Shown in pieces: positions 60,197 to 64,000 of a stretch of 64,000 bases of DNA. Every line of letters starts with the position of its first letter. Positions within the stretch are counted from its first letter, which is position 1. The notes beneath the pieces are model-generated. The model was not told the DNA's origin. It ran no database searches and worked only from the letters and a program-made list of their open reading frames with translations. Both the position numbers and the translations under genes were made by a program. Source of the DNA: Rotaria sp. Silwood1 (lineage: Eukaryota; Rotifera; Eurotatoria; Philodinida; Philodinidae); assembly GCA_905250075.1 (NCBI GenBank), contig CAJNOP010000677.1, positions 1 through 64,000 on the forward strand, written 5' to 3'.

Positions 60197-61613
60197 CTAC
60201 TCTAACCAACATACAAGATAACAGTGCTATTTATATAGATAGTGATAGGAAGAGATCTCTCTATGTTCGTGTTTGAAGTCTAAATCGTGAATGTGACATA
60301 AGCAACATTTGTCCTAATATTTGGAGGGTGAGTATGACAAACACAATACGAGCGATGACACAATTCCAATACACTTTATGACATTCCCCAGAATCGAGAC
60401 GAAATGAGGTGATTTCATGTATTCACCTCAATATCCTATTTAATCATCTTCTTCCGTAAAATCATGTATGTAGATCTGGGTATTGAAATGGAAATGATGG
60501 TACAAAATTTATTACTTGAACTTTCATTGTGTTGCAATAGAATAAGTGTCGATAATAATTAATGTAATTCTGTTCAAATTTTCAATCATACTCTTGCTGT
60601 TGTTATGCTATGTTTAGCTACCATTTTTTGGAAGAGATAAGAAAGTGTCTTGTGATTCATAAATATGACATGAGTCAACTTCGGCACATATAAGATAATG
60701 TGTGCAAGGAATCTTACCTTGGATGCCTAGAAGAATATTTTTTGTCACTGTCGATTGCAACTTTTTGTGTGCCCTTTCTGGTTACCTTCACTTTTGGTAG
60801 AAAATGCTCAGTACTAAGAGCAATTTATTTCATACGGTGACGTCAGATGGGTGTAGGTGTAGGTATTCTTTTAAAACATCCACACCCATAGGGTGTGAGT
60901 GGGTGTGGGTGTGAATGTGGGTGTGGGTGTGGGTGGGTGTGAGTGTGTGGGTGTGGGTGTGGGTGGGTGTGAGTGTGGGTGCGGGTGTAGGTGCAGGTGT
61001 GGGTGTGTGTGGGGGTGGGGGTGTGAGTGGATGTGTGGGTGCGGGATGTGGGTTTTCGCACGAGTGTGGATGTAAGTGCGTTAAGAGAAGGGCAACACCC
61101 CCACCCACGTCTCCACCATTTGTTGTAATGATTGTCGATTTCTCGATGAAATGCTCATCATGAATTTATAAATGATGACCATTTAGCAAATGAAAATACT
61201 GCGAATGAGTTCAGCAGAAGACTCTATGGTCGCTGATTAACATTGCTTTTTTAGATTTTCGAATGGTATCCATCGTTTTCATAGGAAAATCAAATTGATA
61301 AAGAATCTCATAGAAATTGGAATTCTTCTTGAAAAAAGCGACTGAACAGTCTTGTCAAAAGAATTGATCTGACACAATAATTGACATCATCTATATTTAT
61401 TTTTGTGTGATTCGGAAGATTGATTCGACTGTGATCTTCGGACTTGGGTAGCAATCTTGTTGCTTCGGTTAGAAAATGTGATGAAGAATCGATAGAGATA
61501 ACGTTGGTCATATCTTATCTTTAATGAAAAGAGACCAGCTAGTGTTTGAGAGGTGACCATTTTCTAAGCAAAACAGATTCTTCTCGAGAAGAATCTTGTC
61601 TCGTGCATTGAAA
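60197..61613. other. intergenic DNA with the longest telomere-like tract of the right half
   Basis: Separates the divergent glycosidase (minus) and dioxygenase (plus) genes and so holds both promoters. Apart from the tract at 60847-61109 nothing was recognised; the frame at 61308-61511 has no support. Confidence 0.55.
60847..61109. repeat. compound telomere-like tract: two hairpins around a GTGTGGG array
   Basis: First hairpin GATGGGTGTAGGTGTAGGT / loop ATTCTTTTAAAACAT / CCACACCCA. Then about 160 bp of GTGTGGG, GTGTGAGTG and GGGTGC units, all G-rich on the plus strand. Finally loop TTAAGAGAAGGGCAA and arm CACCCCCACCCACG. Frames of Val-Trp or His-Thr repeats over it are artefacts. Confidence 0.85.
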
Positions 61614-62596
61614 ATGTCCAAGTTTAACGAATTAGTGACTTCAGAACATCTCAAACAATTCGATCAGCACGGGTACAGATTGAAATGGTTCCTTCCATTT
61701 GAGAAAAACTTTCTTCTGCTAGGTATTTCATTCTTCCATCAGTCATTCCTGTTGAACATCTAACAATCATGAACAATGTCATTGATCGAGCAATCAAGAA
61801 ACGAGATGAAAAGATGGATCAGATGATCAATGGTAAAAATACAACACCAGAAGATGATGGATTAATATTGTGTTCAACCGATGGAAAGTATTTCTTCTTT
61901 ATGCACGAAGACTCCGAACCTGAAATGAAGAAAATTATCTTTAGTAAATATATGGAACAAATTGTTCGAGGTATCCGATCATTTTTTCTGAACAGAACAG
62001 ACTTCATTTCTTATTTTATTGTAGCTGTATTAGGTGAAAATGTCTATTATACTCATTCGGAAATCGTTGTCAAACGTGGACAAGGAAAGAACGATTCTTC
62101 GAGAAGAACTGCTTTCGCTTGGCATCAAGATAGTGGTTATGTTCCGTATGAACATACTCCTTATCTTAGCTGTTGGTGTGCATTGACGGAGATGACATCG
62201 AACAATGGAACCATCTCGGTCCTATCAGCGGAAAGAAATCCGTCCGCTGATGAACATCACAAAATTCGTTGGTTTGGAAAAGCACGACCTTCATGTGAAA
62301 CGAAATTTCCTTCTTATGAACATCGACCAGATGATTCCAGTCCAGATCTACTTGGATATTTTGGAAATGATCCCGGTGTTGAAGTTGTTTGTCCAGCTGG
62401 AAGTATCGTTGTCTTTTCCAGTCTGACACTCCATTGTTCCTCACCCAATCGAAGTGATTCTCTTCGTTCAGCATACAATGTTCAATATGCACCTGTGCCA
62501 TTGATGAGTGAAGATCAAAAATCTTTTCGACATAAAGCAGATCCATTTATTATTCAATCGAAAACTAATGAAGAACTGAAGAAATGGCAATCATAA
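61614..62596 (+). CDS. phytanoyl-CoA dioxygenase (PhyH) family Fe(II)/2-oxoglutarate oxygenase
   Basis: Three exons (61614-61672, 61723-61970 and 62025-62596) give 292 residues. The start MSKFNELVTSEHLKQFDQHG plus YFILPSVIPVEHL is the usual PhyH opening. The iron site is visible as FAWHQDSGYV (His-x-Asp, about residues 150-152) and the distal His in LTLHCSSPNRS. The Arg of NRS is a candidate 2-oxoglutarate ligand. Both introns are about 50 nt. The second (61971-62024, 54 nt) has no in-frame stop, so an unspliced message would add 18 residues, but removing it restores the family spacing before AVLGENVYYTH. PhyH relatives hydroxylate varied small molecules; the substrate is unknown here. An AATAAA lies at 62667. 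Confidence 0.9.
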
Positions 62597-62666
62597 TTTC
62601 CATCATCAACAAACGATCTTTGCAGATTTATTCTTCATTTCAATGCAAAGAAAGATTTTTGTCAGG

Positions 62667-62672
62667 AATAAA
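62667..62672 (+). terminator. polyadenylation signal AATAAA
   Basis: AATAAA in GGAATAAAAAG, 71 nt past the dioxygenase stop codon. Confidence 0.65.
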
Positions 62673-62763
62673 AAGATCAAGTTTTCCATTCTAATTATTG
62701 GTGAAGTGTTCATGATGAAGATGCAGAAAATCGTTGGCCATTTCTGATGATGAATAAATTGTA

Positions 62764-64000
62764 CAGGGTGTAAAAAAACCATTACGCCCCCCCCCTTCCA
62801 GACCTAAAGACCAAATAGTACCCCCAACAATTTTATACCAAATGAAAGCCCGCAAAAAGTTACGTCTAGTGGTATAGTCAGAACAAATATAGTTTGTAAT
62901 ATTATAACGATTCTTGGCTCAATACATCATTTTCACTTATGTATCACAGTCTCATATCAATTGAAATGATACAAGTTATCTTTCTTCACTTTCGAATTAC
63001 GTATTAATAGATCGTAGTTTTCATGGCTCCAAGTTTTTATTAAATGTACGATATCGTAGACCAATATGTCACGTATTTTGCCAAATTTTCGTTTTCTAAT
63101 GTTATATTTGAGTATCACAAAGCACGTGAGCGAGTTGAGTAATGTTTAGTGTGAATTATCAAAAGCCTTACTATTGATGACTGATAACGAGAAGAAGGAA
63201 CAGAAAAAAAGAAAGTTATGTGCACATTTATGCACGAACAGATAAGAAGAGAATACAGAAAAGAAAATGGTCGAGTGTCGAAATATTTTCAACTTTTTTC
63301 ATTGATTTTCTTTCTGAGTATCTGTTGTCCGCGCAAGTAATTCTTATTCACGTTAGACGTTGAACAATTTGCTGATTAGTTAATAAACAATTCTATGGTA
63401 CATTAATTGAAAAACCAAAATGGCTAATCTGCTTCATGATTCGGAAGAGCAACGATTCGTTGACAGAATTCGATGTGTCACATATCGTGAAATACGTGAC
63501 GAACTGATTGCAAGAACAGGAGACTCAATTATTACTCGCCCTTGGATTTCCGAGAAGCTACGTCGCAGTGAAGATTGGGTACGACGAAATTGGAATAAAT
63601 CTATCGAAGAATGTTATACACAATTTGGCAGTGGTCGACCCCAGGTGCTTAATCAGGAGAGCAGAAACATTATCTCTTCTGCAAGTGGTGTCAAAAGCAG
63701 TAGCTGTCGAAAAGTTGCAAGAGAGATTTTAGAGAAAACAAAACAGCGGGTGAGTCACATGACTATTTACAATGAACGCCATCGGCAAGGATTAAAAGCT
63801 TTCCATGTGATTGCCAAGCCACTGAAGACAAATACACATATCGAAGATCGCAAGTGGCTAGCAAATTTTCTTACTGATTGGACTGAAGAAGATTTTCTAC
63901 ATGTTGCACCTTCGGATGAATTTTACATTTATGTTGTAAGAAAACCAAACCATCAAAATGATCGAATTTGGGCAAGAAGTATTGAAGACATCAGTGATGA
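62764..64000 (+). mobile_element. Tc1/mariner-superfamily element, 5' part (runs off the window)
   Basis: Begins at a TA dinucleotide (62762-62763) with CAGGGTGTAAAAAAACCATT, an end sequence typical of mariner/Tc1-like elements, followed by a C-homopolymer and an A/T-rich untranslated segment. The transposase frame starts at 63420. The right terminal repeat is outside the window, so the boundaries are only half supported. Confidence 0.75.
63420..64000 (+). CDS. Tc1/mariner-type transposase, N-terminal part
   Basis: An open frame of 193 codons continues through the window edge without a stop. The N-terminal ~110 residues form helix-turn-helix-like DNA-binding parts (TYREIRDELIARTGDSI, WISEKLRRSEDWVRRNW, FGSGRPQVLNQESRNI, SHMTIYNERHRQGLKAF). 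The start of the DDE/D catalytic core is WTEEDFLHVAPSDEFYIYVV, where the Asp of SDEF is the first catalytic acid, followed by PNHQNDRIWA. The GRP linker between the DNA-binding part and the core is as in Tc1 and mariner. There are no introns or lesions in the visible part. The second and third catalytic acids lie beyond the window, so integrity is unknown. Confidence 0.88.
   Translation, partial: MANLLHDSEEQRFVDRIRCVTYREIRDELIARTGDSIITRPWISEKLRRSEDWVRRNWNKSIEECYTQFGSGRPQVLNQESRNIISSASGVKSSSCRKVAREILEKTKQRVSHMTIYNERHRQGLKAFHVIAKPLKTNTHIEDRKWLANFLTDWTEEDFLHVAPSDEFYIYVVRKPNHQNDRIWARSIEDISD

Noticed and set aside
59038..60221. Several plus-strand frames of 60-90 codons opposite the glycosidase gene
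   Set aside because: They are shadows of the minus-strand coding exon, with no independent evidence.

Overview
This window is eukaryotic. It is AT-rich, its genes are split by short GT-AG introns (mostly 50-80 nt), and the coding exons are cleanly recognisable. The best fit is a bdelloid rotifer. Three things point that way together: many interspersed GTGTGGG/TGTGGG-like blocks, which I recall as the bdelloid telomeric motif; intronless or intron-poor genes of bacterial or plant-like type beside ordinary animal genes; and families I associate with bdelloids (eukaryotic RNA-dependent RNA polymerase, ARM-TIR proteins, NHL-repeat proteins). The species cannot be named from sequence alone. I saw no rRNA, tRNA or CRISPR array.

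Left part (1-41072): a complete AP-1 clathrin adaptor mu gene (1049-2752), a small unknown gene (3281-3703), weak traces of a membrane protein gene (3916-4495), a long AT-rich gene-poor stretch, and a secreted EXORDIUM/PHI-1-like gene (9825 to about 12590, minus). A repeat-rich block follows (13-19.7 kb) with a local tandem duplication, a 'GTGTACTC' palindrome-headed repeat in three copies, and a transposon-like element with 8-bp target duplication that carries a telomere-like hairpin. From 20.7 to 41 kb the region is gene-dense. It holds three paralogues of an unrecognised multi-exon family (20687-24279, 26968-28803, 39276-41044), a divergently transcribed gene sharing their N-terminal module (29073-30098), an EF-hand/calexcitin-like protein with long Q/P/T-rich tails, an ankyrin-TM protein resembling ASZ1/GASZ of the piRNA pathway, and a secreted Frizzled-CRD protein. 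Small palindromic DNA elements (two hAT-type MITE copies and one nested palindrome with a 9-bp target duplication) lie between or inside these genes.

Right part (after a 10-N gap at 41073-41082): the character changes to something subtelomere-like. It holds an AlgJ/AlgX-type acetyltransferase gene beside a wrecked AlgI (MBOAT) pseudogene, an ARM-TIR-SAM protein ending in a CaaX-like box, decayed NHL-repeat and RNA-dependent RNA polymerase pseudogenes, a large secreted glycoside-hydrolase-like gene, a phytanoyl-CoA-dioxygenase-like gene, and a Tc1/mariner-type element running off the end. Scattered through it are about eleven short inverted telomere-like hairpins, all reading G-rich arm, short loop, C-rich arm, several with a shared AAGAAAAG-type loop core. 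Two of them sit exactly where pseudogene homology stops.

The most interesting points are the telomere-like hairpin family, the AlgI/AlgJ pair, the ARM-TIR-SAM-CaaX architecture, and the unrecognised paralogue family.
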